Source of the DNA: an uncultured Marvinbryantia sp.
GTDB taxonomy: Bacteria; Bacillota; Clostridia; Lachnospirales; Lachnospiraceae
Direction of reading: 5' to 3'
Assembly (NCBI RefSeq): GCF_905201705.1
Contig: NZ_CAJKOX010000013.1
Location: forward strand, 30,038-94,037
DNA length: 64,000 bases
Positions 33,449 to 40,895 of the stretch are shown here, piece after piece. Position 1 is the stretch's first letter. Each line of letters opens with the position of its first letter. Below the pieces are notes generated by a model. That model had not been told where the DNA came from, did no database searches, and saw only the letters and a program-made list of their open reading frames with translations. Made by a program: the position numbers and the translations under genes.

Positions 33449-34180
33449 ATGAAGCTTCAGCAGTTATACAGTCTGACAAGAAAAGCAATTGATGAATACC
33501 AGATGATCGAAGAAGGAGATCGCATCGCCGTCGGCATCTCCGGCGGAAAGGATAGTCTGACGCTGCTCTATGCACTGCAGGGGCTGCGCCGTTTCTACCC
33601 AAAACATTTTGAACTGGAGGCAGTCACCGTAGACCTCGGGCATCCCGGCTTTGACACTGCCGCCATCGAAACACTCTGCCGGGAGCTTGAGGTTTCCTAC
33701 ACAGTCGTAAAGACGGAAATTGCATCCATTATCTTTGAACAGCGAAAGGAAAGCAACCCTTGCTCGCTCTGCGCCAAGATGCGCAAGGGCGCGCTCAACG
33801 ACGTCATTAAGAGCCACGGCTGCAACAAGGTGGCGTATGCGCACCATAAAGACGATATCATCGAGACTATGCTGCTCTCTCTGATCTTTGAGGGACGCTT
33901 CCACTCCTTCTCGCCGCGCACCTATCTCGACCGCATGGATCTGACGGTCATCCGCCCGCTGATGTTTGTCTCGGAAGCGGACGTGATCGGTTTTCAAAAT
34001 AAATACCATCTGCCGGTTGCAAAAAGCAACTGTCCGGCAGATGGTTATACGAAGCGTGAATATGCCAAAAATCTTCTGCGCCAGCTGAACCTGGATTTTC
34101 CGGGAGTCAAGGAGCGCATGTTCTCTGCAATTCTGAACGGAAACATCTCCGGCTGGCCAGAAAGGATCCTGCGCGCCTAG
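33449..34180 (+). CDS. TtcA-like tRNA 2-thiolation ATPase
   Basis: A 243-residue PP-loop ATPase of the TtcA/TtuA group. The PP-loop SGGKDS is at 31-36; cluster-binding Cys pairs are Cys105/Cys108 in NPCSLCAKMRKG and a later Cys in KSNCPADGYTKRE. It probably adds sulfur to a tRNA base, cytidine-32 in TtcA, with a [4Fe-4S] cluster. AAGGAG precedes the ATG. It is the only rightward gene inside the hydG-hydF stretch and has its own promoter. Confidence 0.88.
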   Translation: MKLQQLYSLTRKAIDEYQMIEEGDRIAVGISGGKDSLTLLYALQGLRRFYPKHFELEAVTVDLGHPGFDTAAIETLCRELEVSYTVVKTEIASIIFEQRKESNPCSLCAKMRKGALNDVIKSHGCNKVAYAHHKDDIIETMLLSLIFEGRFHSFSPRTYLDRMDLTVIRPLMFVSEADVIGFQNKYHLPVAKSNCPADGYTKREYAKNLLRQLNLDFPGVKERMFSAILNGNISGWPERILRA

Positions 34181-34183
34181 CCC

Positions 34184-34210
34184 GTTACTGTTCCTTCCGT
34201 TCGCAGTAAC
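34184..34210. repeat. Short palindromic motif related to the leader at 20872
   Basis: GTTACTG and CAGTAAC arms (34184-34190 and 34204-34210) surround TTCCTTCCGTTCG. The block resembles 20872-20897 base for base at most positions. It fills the 31 bp between two convergent genes and may act as a weak terminator. Confidence 0.55.
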
Positions 34211-34211
34211 C

Positions 34212-35159
34212 CTAGCCCAGCTTTTCCTTCGGGATCGCGAGACGGACGCTTGCCGGGTTCAGAATAATGCCCTTCACTTCCTCATTTTTCCCAATCATCT
34301 GGTTGAGCTTCGCGCAGTCGATCGTGATCGCGCGGAATTCTTTTTTCAGATTAAACTTCTGGAACTCGTTCGGATCCGTGCAGATCGGATGATAGGCGTT
34401 CCCGTTCGGAAGCTTCAGAAGCGGCAGCTTCATATCCTGCACCTGCACCTTCTCCCCGCTCTCCTCCGGCACCTGTACCGGCATCAGCAGCTTTCCTCTG
34501 TGCAGATTTACCAGCATTTCCTCTTCAAGATCGCGCAGATTGCCGTTATCGCGTGCCTCCTCCGGCATGTTGCGCTCCTGTGCGAAATAAATCGCAGTGA
34601 GCTGCAGCTCCGGATTGGAAACCGGCTGTTTTTCCGGCGGAAGTTTGGAATAATCCGGCTTGCGCACAAGCGTCTCCAGCTCAACCGCCAGCTTATTCAC
34701 ACAGCCATCCAGCAGAAGCTCATTTACGCCCATCGCGTACAGGCTCATGTAAAAGGAAAGGAACTGCTTGTTCTCCAGCTTCACCACCAGAAGCTCACGC
34801 TTATTCTGCATTTCCTTTAAGGCGCTCTTCTTCGCAAAGGATTCCTCGCTGAAAATCCACACCTGATCGTTGCAGGTATCCGGGTCGCAGTATACATACG
34901 GCAGATTGGTTGCTTTGGTAAACAAGGTATAAATTACTTCTATTTTCTGCAGACGGCGCAATACAAGATGATAGAAAAACTCTTCCCGTTTCGTGAAAAA
35001 CAGCGCTGCCTGCTGTACCTTCACATTTTTTTCTTTCATAGACATCGCTGAATTTTTCAGAATGATCAGCTCCTGCATCGGCACACTCTCATAGCTCTCC
35101 TCTTTGAAATCAGCAGATACCAGTAGTTTCTTTAATTCTTCCTGTTTCGTGTTTGTCAT
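34212..35159 (-). CDS. SseB-domain protein
   Basis: A 315-residue soluble protein. The C-terminal third looks like an SseB N-terminal-type domain: LMPVQVPEE, LPLLKLPNGNAYHPICTDPNEFQKF and GIILNPASVRLAI. The first 200 residues are a helical region with TLFTKATNLPYVYCDPDTCNDQVWIF that I do not recognise. No signal peptide. It lies 15 bp downstream of hydF, probably in the same transcript, but a link with hydrogenase maturation is not established. Function unknown. Confidence 0.75.
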   Translation of the reverse strand: MTNTKQEELKKLLVSADFKEESYESVPMQELIILKNSAMSMKEKNVKVQQAALFFTKREEFFYHLVLRRLQKIEVIYTLFTKATNLPYVYCDPDTCNDQVWIFSEESFAKKSALKEMQNKRELLVVKLENKQFLSFYMSLYAMGVNELLLDGCVNKLAVELETLVRKPDYSKLPPEKQPVSNPELQLTAIYFAQERNMPEEARDNGNLRDLEEEMLVNLHRGKLLMPVQVPEESGEKVQVQDMKLPLLKLPNGNAYHPICTDPNEFQKFNLKKEFRAITIDCAKLNQMIGKNEEVKGIILNPASVRLAIPKEKLG

Positions 35160-35174
35160 GTTACGTTTCCTCGC

Positions 35175-36374
35175 TTAAATTAATTTTTGAATGTCCGGCA
35201 ATACCTCCAGACTTCTCTTTAGAATGCCGTTCATATAGGCAATCGCCGTGCCGTAATTCGTGACAGGCACGCCCGCATCCAGCGCGGTCTGTATGCGGTA
35301 TCGCATTTCCCGCTCATTTAGCATACACCCTCCGCAGTGAATAATCAACCGATATGATGACAATTCTTCCGGAAATTCCGTCCCGGAGGTAAAGGAAAGC
35401 CGCAAATTCTTCCCGGTAAATTCCCGCAACCACCTTGGAAGCTTTACCGTTCCAATGTCCTCGCACTGGCGATGATGCGTGCATCCCTCCGCGATCAGCA
35501 CTGCATCTCCCTCCTGAAGCTGCGAAATATGTGCCGCCCCCTGCACGGATGCCTCCAGCGTTCCCTTATAGCGCGCCATCAGAATGGAGAAGGATGTCAG
35601 CGGAATATCCGCGGGCGTCTCCGCGGAGACCTTTGCAAACGCCTGGCTGTCTGTGATGACCAGCGCCGGCTTTTTTCCAAGCCCCGCAAGCGTCGCTTTC
35701 AGCTCCATTTCGCGTATCACCACCGAAACCGCTCCACATTCCAGAAGGTCGCGGATGGTCTGCTGCTGCGGCAGGATCAGTCGTCCCTTCGGCGCCGCGC
35801 TGTCGATCGGCGTGACAAGCACCACGAAATCATTCGGTTTTACCAGATCGCCTGCCAGATGCTTTTCACTCTCCTGCGTCCGGGAAAGCACAGCTATCTT
35901 CTCCTTCAGCTCATAGATATTCGTCTTTTCCAGAGCGCTGATATAGATTTCCCGGCTCCCCGCCTCCGGCACTTCTTTCAAAAGATCAGCTTTGTTGTAC
36001 GCGATGATATAGGGAATCTCTTTTTTCTCAAAAATTTCCGTAAGCTCCCGCTCCACCTCCGTAAGGCCTGCCAGTGCATCCACTACCAGCACTGCCACAT
36101 CGGTCTTGTTGAGCACCTGCTTTGTTTTTCGCACACGCAGCTCGCCAAGGCTCCCCTCATCGTCGTAGCCCGGCGTATCAATGATCACGACGGGCCCCAT
36201 CGGCAGAAGCTCCATCGTCTTGCTGACCGGATCGGTCGTCGTTCCGCGTACCTCGGAGACGACCGACAGCTCCTGATTCGTTACTGCGTTTACCACGCTT
36301 GATTTTCCGGCATTGCGGCGTCCAAAAAAGCCAATGTGTATCCGGTTTGCCGCCGGCATCTGATTCATTCCCAT
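35175..36374 (-). CDS. hydF: [FeFe]-hydrogenase H-cluster maturation GTPase HydF
   Basis: About 399 residues. The GTPase domain has G1 GRRNAGKS (18-25), G3 DTPGYDDEG and G4 NKAD. A dimerisation domain follows, then the cluster-binding domain with the C-H ... HCGGC ligands in EGCTHHRQC and IIHCGGCMLN. HydF is the scaffold that carries the 2Fe subcluster to the hydrogenase. The start is placed at 36374, behind AAAGGAAG; an ATG at 36395 is also possible. It is divergent from the tRNA-Arg gene. Confidence 0.95.
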   Translation of the reverse strand: MGMNQMPAANRIHIGFFGRRNAGKSSVVNAVTNQELSVVSEVRGTTTDPVSKTMELLPMGPVVIIDTPGYDDEGSLGELRVRKTKQVLNKTDVAVLVVDALAGLTEVERELTEIFEKKEIPYIIAYNKADLLKEVPEAGSREIYISALEKTNIYELKEKIAVLSRTQESEKHLAGDLVKPNDFVVLVTPIDSAAPKGRLILPQQQTIRDLLECGAVSVVIREMELKATLAGLGKKPALVITDSQAFAKVSAETPADIPLTSFSILMARYKGTLEASVQGAAHISQLQEGDAVLIAEGCTHHRQCEDIGTVKLPRWLREFTGKNLRLSFTSGTEFPEELSSYRLIIHCGGCMLNEREMRYRIQTALDAGVPVTNYGTAIAYMNGILKRSLEVLPDIQKLI

Positions 36375-36462
36375 TCTTTTCTTCCTTTCCGTCATCCTGT
36401 CTCCCCGGGCGCCTCAGCGACATCCGAAGAACAAAAAATTTCAAATTTTATTAAATTATCTA

Positions 36463-36491
36463 TTGACAATCCCTGCAAACCGCGTTAGAAT
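36463..36491 (+). promoter_or_regulatory. tRNA-Arg promoter
   Basis: TTGACA (36463-36468), 17 bp, TAGAAT (36486-36491), ending 32 bp before the tRNA. Confidence 0.85.
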
Positions 36492-36523
36492 ATATCCTGT
36501 TCGGAACGAACAAAACAAAATAT

Positions 36524-36597
36524 GTGCGTTTAGCTCAGCTGGATAGAGCGTTTGGCTACGGACCAAAAGGTCGGGAGTTCGAATCTTCTAACGCACG
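36524..36597 (+). tRNA. tRNA-Arg, anticodon ACG
   Basis: A full cloverleaf of 74 nt. The acceptor GTGCGTT pairs with AACGCAC, the D arm is GCTC/GAGC, the anticodon stem TTTGG/CCAAA encloses CTACGGA with ACG at 36558-36560, and the T arm holds TTCGAAT. The discriminator base is G and CCA is not encoded. The ACG anticodon is normally edited to ICG and reads CGN codons. Confidence 0.95.
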
Positions 36598-36609
36598 CTT
36601 GTGAAAAAA

Positions 36610-36636
36610 GAAATCTTGCAAAAGATTTCTTTTTTT
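36610..36636 (+). terminator. tRNA-Arg terminator
   Basis: GAAATCTT-GCAA-AAGATTTC followed by a run of T. Confidence 0.9.
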
Positions 36637-36674
36637 GTTGCCACGCATACGACAAAAACGTCCAGTGAACGTTT
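36631..36674. repeat. Repeated terminator module, copy 2
   Basis: 41 of 44 bases match 30235-30278. The hairpin ACGTCC-AGT-GAACGT has one mismatch in the stem. On the minus strand it forms a terminator that starts at the stop codon of the 97-residue gene. Confidence 0.75.
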
Positions 36675-36966
36675 ACTCCTGCCCGAACGGACGCTTCAGA
36701 AGATTGTAGGAAGTCGTCTGAAGGCGGATCATCCCGTTTTTCAGGTTTTCTTCCATCTTCGGATTTGTTTTGCCCTTCGCAAACTGGCGCAGCAATCTTT
36801 CCAGATATGTGCAGTCATCACGAAGCTGCAGCTTCCCGGTCAGATCGACATCCAGACTTTTTTCCTTCATTTCCCTGCGCGTTTCATCTATCAGCGCCTG
36901 CGCATTGACAATCTGTATTTTCAGCTCCGGCGAAAACATATTCATATTTTTCGGACGTTCCAGCAT
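36673..36966 (-). CDS. Small uncharacterised protein, 97 residues
   Basis: The product is hydrophilic and mostly helical (LKIQIVNAQALIDETRREM and LRDDCTYLERLLRQFAKG), with one Cys and no membrane segment or signal. I do not recognise a family. AAGGAG and a second AGGAAGG lie before the ATG. A terminator follows immediately after the stop. Its neighbours are a YolD-like gene upstream on the same strand and the tRNA-Arg gene, so no job can be inferred. The real coding status rests on the ribosome site and the codon pattern. Confidence 0.6.
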   Translation of the reverse strand: MLERPKNMNMFSPELKIQIVNAQALIDETRREMKEKSLDVDLTGKLQLRDDCTYLERLLRQFAKGKTNPKMEENLKNGMIRLQTTSYNLLKRPFGQE

Positions 36967-37119
36967 CCTTCCTCTGCTCCTTTCCCTGCCTCGACTACGC
37001 CTTTCTGTCGGCTAAGTCATCTGCTTTTTATATTACCCCATTTATCTCCGGTTGTAAACCGGAAAAATATCGTCACACAGTAAGATTCCGGATCCGGTCC
37101 TTTCTGTGGCACGGTGACC

Positions 37120-37383
37120 TTATGGTGCGTCACTGTCCCGCCGGGATGCCTGTGCGCTATAGCGCTGTTCATGCTGCTTTCTCGTCTCATCTATCGCCTC
37201 GCCATGTCCTGTCAGCGCGGCAAAGGGCGCAAACTGCGCCGCGCGGTCCCGCAGCGGCATACGCGGATGCGTGACAGGCTCCGGGTGCGGCAGATAAAGA
37301 ATATCCTCATACCGCCACTTCTGCTCTTGCGCCGCCTGTTCCCGCTTTCTGTTCTTTGCCGTTTCTCTGCATTCCCCTTTCAT
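37120..37383 (-). CDS. Small YolD-like protein coupled to a Y-family polymerase
   Basis: An 87-residue basic protein whose core HPRMPLRDRAAQFAPFAALTG matches the short proteins found just downstream of UmuC/DinB-like polymerases in Firmicutes, often annotated YolD-like. It overlaps the polymerase gene by 4 bp (ATGA), so both are made together under SOS control. It may modulate or protect the polymerase, by analogy with UmuD-like partners; this is inference. The gap 36967-37119 holds a CCGGTT-TAC-AACCGG hairpin but no clear promoter. Confidence 0.8.
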   Translation of the reverse strand: MKGECRETAKNRKREQAAQEQKWRYEDILYLPHPEPVTHPRMPLRDRAAQFAPFAALTGHGEAIDETRKQHEQRYSAQASRRDSDAP

Positions 37384-38909
37384 GCCCGGTGTCCTCCAAT
37401 CTGACCGTTGCGCTCTCTGGCAGTCGCCCCTTCTTTCAGATTTATTCCTTTTAAAATAGCGTTTTTTCCGTATTTTCCGCGAATATCAAGCATTGCCTGC
37501 TGCATTCTCCGTTCCTTTTCCCTGGCGGCCCTCTCCTCCTGCTGCTGTTTTTCCAGAGCGGCATAATCCGTAAACAAATCAAGCTGCTCATACTGTATCT
37601 CCCGCTTTGCCAGTCCTTCCTCCGTCACATGATTTGCTGTAAGCGTAATTCTGCGGACCAGCAGTTTTTCATCGGTAATCCTGCCGTACAGCTCCATCAC
37701 CGCCTCCGTGATACGCTTTGCAGAAGAAGTCGGCTCCGGCAGGTTTGCGGTGCCGTGCGCATGCTTTGGAACCCTGCGTCCATAGCGGTCCTCCGTAATC
37801 TCTCCGCGGTATTTTTTCGCCCGTTCCGGGTCGGAAAGATTTTCAATATCATACCCGACCGTCAGTACCATCTGGTCAGTGACAAGCCGTTTATCCACCA
37901 GATCCAGAGCAAGCTGGTCTGCCATCTCCTGCACGATAAGCGCCGCCTTTTCATTGCTGTACGGACAGTGCAGCACCTGGCCGGCTCCGAGACTGTTTGA
38001 CTCCGGTTTGTACGCTTTGATATCCGCGATGGTACACGGCTCCCAGCCCCAGGCGTGATCGATCAGAAGCTCGGCATTTATGCCGAACAGCCTGTACAGC
38101 AGCGCTTCGTTGTGGTACTCCTCCGGCTTTCCGATGGAGCAGCGCGCCACATCTCCCATGGTGAACATGCCGTTCGCCTCAAGCTTTCTGGCATAGCCCC
38201 CGCCGACGCGCCAGAAATCGGTAAGCGGCCGATGGTCCCACAAAAGCTGCCTGTAAGAAAGTTCATCAAGCTCTGCGATGCGGGCGCCGTTTTTATCCGG
38301 CGGCATACGCTTTGCCACAATATCCATCGCCACCTTACAGAGATACAGATTTGTCCCGATACCTGCCGTCGCCGTAATTCCGGTCGTCTCATAAACGTCT
38401 GCCAGAATTTTCTCAGCAAGCTCCCGCGCGGTAAGCCTGTAGGTGCCAAGATAATCCGTAACATCCAGAAAGATCTCATCGATCGAATAAACATGATGAT
38501 CCTCCGGCGCAACATATTTCAAATATATATTGTAGATCCGCGTGCTGTACCGAATATAGTGTGCCATCCGCGGCGGTGCAATAATGTAATCCAGTGCAAA
38601 CTCCGAATGCTGCTTCAATTCCGTATCATCCCAGGAAGCGCCCGTCAGCTTATGCTCCGGCGCATTTCTCTTACGCCCGGCATTTACCTCCTTTACCCGC
38701 TGCACCACCTCAAACAGACGGGGTCTTCCGGGAATCCCGTATGCCTTCAGGGACGGCGAAACGGCAAGGCAGATGGTTTTCTCCGTCCGCGCCGCATCGG
38801 CAACGACCAGATTCGTCGTCATCGGGTCAAGGTTCCGCTCCCGGCATTCTACCGAGGCGTAAAAAGATTTTAAATCAATTGCGATGTATGTGCGGCTCTT
38901 TTCCTGCAT
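37380..38909 (-). CDS. Y-family DNA polymerase (UmuC/DinB-like)
   Basis: About 509 residues, longer than DinB (about 350-410), as in UvrX/UmuC-like proteins. Catalytic acidic residues are in YIAIDLKSFYASVEC and VYSIDEIFLDVTDY; the little-finger domain lies near 300-430 and the C-terminus is highly charged (QQQEERAAREKERRMQQA). It performs translesion synthesis. The start at 38909 is chosen because the polymerase fold begins there; AGAGG and GGAGG precede it. An SOS box sits between the promoter hexamers. Confidence 0.93.
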   Translation of the reverse strand: MQEKSRTYIAIDLKSFYASVECRERNLDPMTTNLVVADAARTEKTICLAVSPSLKAYGIPGRPRLFEVVQRVKEVNAGRKRNAPEHKLTGASWDDTELKQHSEFALDYIIAPPRMAHYIRYSTRIYNIYLKYVAPEDHHVYSIDEIFLDVTDYLGTYRLTARELAEKILADVYETTGITATAGIGTNLYLCKVAMDIVAKRMPPDKNGARIAELDELSYRQLLWDHRPLTDFWRVGGGYARKLEANGMFTMGDVARCSIGKPEEYHNEALLYRLFGINAELLIDHAWGWEPCTIADIKAYKPESNSLGAGQVLHCPYSNEKAALIVQEMADQLALDLVDKRLVTDQMVLTVGYDIENLSDPERAKKYRGEITEDRYGRRVPKHAHGTANLPEPTSSAKRITEAVMELYGRITDEKLLVRRITLTANHVTEEGLAKREIQYEQLDLFTDYAALEKQQQEERAAREKERRMQQAMLDIRGKYGKNAILKGINLKEGATARERNGQIGGHRA

Positions 38910-38934
38910 ACGCCTCTGCCTCCCTCCTGCTTCC

Positions 38935-38963
38935 ATTATACGAACATTTGTTCTGAATTTCAA
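38935..38963 (-). promoter_or_regulatory. Promoter of the Y-family polymerase operon
   Basis: Minus strand TTGAAA (38958-38963), 17 bp, TATAAT (38935-38940). The spacer consists largely of an SOS box. Confidence 0.85.
38941..38954. promoter_or_regulatory. SOS (LexA/DinR) box
   Basis: CGAACATTTGTTCT matches the Bacillus-type consensus CGAAC-N4-GTTCG at 9 of 10 fixed positions. Its place between -35 and -10 gives direct repression. Confidence 0.85.
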
Positions 38964-38973
38964 GAGGGAATTT

Positions 38974-40092
38974 TTACTTCACCGGAATCCCGTTTACCTC
39001 AACTTCGTCTGTCAATTCTATCACCAGGCATTTTCTGCCGTCGATCACAGTCGTTTCCACCAGGTCGCTCCTTGCCGGATTGACCTGCACGATCACATCC
39101 TTTGTTTTGATTTCAAATTTTCTGGTATTTGCCACGTTTGACGCCACAAATGACGTCTGCTCGCCTGCCGCCTCCTCAAATCGATCGTCAAACTGCGACA
39201 TTTTCTCCTCCGCCACGCCGCTCTGCTCAAACAGCCGTTTTACCTCCTGCCTGCCCAGCACGAGCGGCGCCGGTTCCTCTTTCTGCTCTTCGATCATTTC
39301 ATTCAGATTTTCGTGGATTGTACGCACCGTCTCATAATCACAGGCATCTCCCAGTGTTTCCTCCACAAGTACCTGAAAGGTTTCTTTCTGGCTCCCCGCC
39401 GTCAACGGAAGCACGCAGCCAAGCACACTATCCACAAAATCGCTGCACGGCATCTCCGGCTTCTGGTTGTAGTAAAGGATGCTGTGAATATCTGCGCTGC
39501 GGTCATGAAATGCCGGGAAGAGAAAACCGATCAGCGGCATCTCCACCAGCCAGTCCTGCGTGCGGCTGGAAAAGCAGTTTTCCTTCTCATTATACGACAG
39601 ACAGGGCTTTGCCAGATTTACCGGACAGATACAGCACATAATATGCTCGTAAACCTCATCCGACGCGTCAAACATCTCCTGGTTGTCGGATGCTTTTCCC
39701 GGAATATCATACACCGCATACATCAGCAGGATCAGATAATTTCCGGCATAATAATAGGAATCAATGATTCTGTCATAAAATTCTTCCAGGATGCCGTCGT
39801 CCTGCAGCCCCGAATATTTCAGCTTCATGAGCAGCGCCTGCGTACCGTCCTCTTTTTCTGTCTCCAGCGGGAATTCCATGTTCAGCAGATTTTTGCCGAT
39901 CGTCCCGGAAATTGCCTTGCGGAAGATATTCAGATATTTAAAAAATTCCTCCTCCGGCAATGATAAAAACGCCTCCCGAAACTGCGTTTTTTTGTTCTTC
40001 TCCCCATCCACATAGCAGCCGCAGATGCGGCTGATCGGACAGCGCTCCTGTGTGTATTGTTTTTTTATCTCTGCAATTTCTTTCTTATTCAT
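38974..40092 (-). CDS. DUF4317 family protein
   Basis: About 372 residues, hydrophilic and without signal or membrane segment. The opening MNKKEIAEIKKQYTQERC, the CGCYVDGEKNKK stretch and DRIIDSYYYAGNYLILLMYAVYDIP fit DUF4317, a common Clostridial family of unknown role (recalled, not searched). The start is at 40092, where GAGGTGG is well spaced, rather than in the degenerate tandem repeats further upstream. It is followed by the SOS-controlled promoter of the polymerase gene. Confidence 0.82.
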   Translation of the reverse strand: MNKKEIAEIKKQYTQERCPISRICGCYVDGEKNKKTQFREAFLSLPEEEFFKYLNIFRKAISGTIGKNLLNMEFPLETEKEDGTQALLMKLKYSGLQDDGILEEFYDRIIDSYYYAGNYLILLMYAVYDIPGKASDNQEMFDASDEVYEHIMCCICPVNLAKPCLSYNEKENCFSSRTQDWLVEMPLIGFLFPAFHDRSADIHSILYYNQKPEMPCSDFVDSVLGCVLPLTAGSQKETFQVLVEETLGDACDYETVRTIHENLNEMIEEQKEEPAPLVLGRQEVKRLFEQSGVAEEKMSQFDDRFEEAAGEQTSFVASNVANTRKFEIKTKDVIVQVNPARSDLVETTVIDGRKCLVIELTDEVEVNGIPVK

Positions 40093-40107
40093 TTTCCACC
40101 TCTTTTT

Positions 40108-40235
40108 TCCTGTAACCGCATTTTCCGCATCAGACGGCGGGCCGGTTCGCTCCTGTGACCGCTTTTCCCACATCAGTCGCCGTCAGTTCGCTCCTGTAAC
40201 CGTTTTCCCGCATCAGCCAGCCGCCAAATTCCGCA
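40108..40235. repeat. Three degenerate tandem repeats of about 42 bp
   Basis: Units begin TCCTGTAACC (40108), TCCTGTGACC (40151) and TCCTGTAACC (40192), each followed by a CGCATCAG or CACATCAG element. They fill the whole gap between the Nudix gene end and the DUF4317 start; a partial CCGCATCAG copy runs into the Nudix end. Confidence 0.75.
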
Positions 40236-40730
40236 TCAGATGACGGTCGTTTTGCTTCCGGACACCGGCAATTCCTCCCCGTCCAGGCAGGCGCGTTTCA
40301 GGCGGTCGCCCTCATATTCCAGTTTCAGCGAAAAAAACGGCTTTTCCTCTTCCAGCAAGCGGAAGAAAACGTAATCGCCCTCCCAGAGGTTCAGCCCGGA
40401 CAGCTCTGATTTTTTCACCCACTCCAGCTTTCCCTCGTCGCAGTCTGTCAGCTCTCCTTCATAGCCGTCCGCCGTATACAAAAACATATATTCCGTTTCC
40501 CAGCCGGCGCAGACAAACGTCACGATCCCGCGCAGGCGGTAGCTGGTAAGTACAAGCCCTGTCTCTTCCCGCGCCTCACGCAGCAGGCACTCCTCCGGGC
40601 TTTCATCTTTTTCAAAATGCCCGCCGATGCCGATCCACTTATCCCTGTTCACATCGTGTTTTTTCGACACCCGGTGCAGCATCAGATAGGCGTCTTCCTT
40701 TTCTATATAACAAAGCGTCGTCAGTCCCAT
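40236..40730 (-). CDS. Nudix hydrolase (MutT-like)
   Basis: A 164-residue protein with a complete Nudix box at residues 37-59: GGHFEKDESPEECLLREARE followed by ETGL. It hydrolyses a nucleoside diphosphate linked to another group, possibly oxidised dGTP, but the substrate is not set by sequence. The ATG at 40730 has AAGGAG 7 nt upstream; the frame extends 33 codons further without a signal. It is divergent from cysK. Confidence 0.93.
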   Translation of the reverse strand: MGLTTLCYIEKEDAYLMLHRVSKKHDVNRDKWIGIGGHFEKDESPEECLLREAREETGLVLTSYRLRGIVTFVCAGWETEYMFLYTADGYEGELTDCDEGKLEWVKKSELSGLNLWEGDYVFFRLLEEEKPFFSLKLEYEGDRLKRACLDGEELPVSGSKTTVI

Positions 40731-40804
40731 AACTATTCTCCTTCCCGCCTTTTCTTTCCTGCTCATTATAATGTTTTTTCCTCTGGCGTGCAAGAAAAAG
40801 AAAC

Positions 40805-40834
40805 TTGACAGCATAATCCCGTGTGGCATATAGT
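40805..40834 (+). promoter_or_regulatory. cysK promoter
   Basis: TTGACA (40805-40810), 18 bp, TATAGT (40829-40834). Confidence 0.8.
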
Positions 40835-40895
40835 AATAAGAGATATTTCATGGAACGAGAAAGGATGCCGCATCTTCTGCGGCATGGTAAATACG

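Noticed and set aside
36501..36516. Possible SOS-like CGAAC near the tRNA-Arg promoter
   Set aside because: Only half of the palindrome is present; GGAACGAACAAAAC lacks the GTTC arm.
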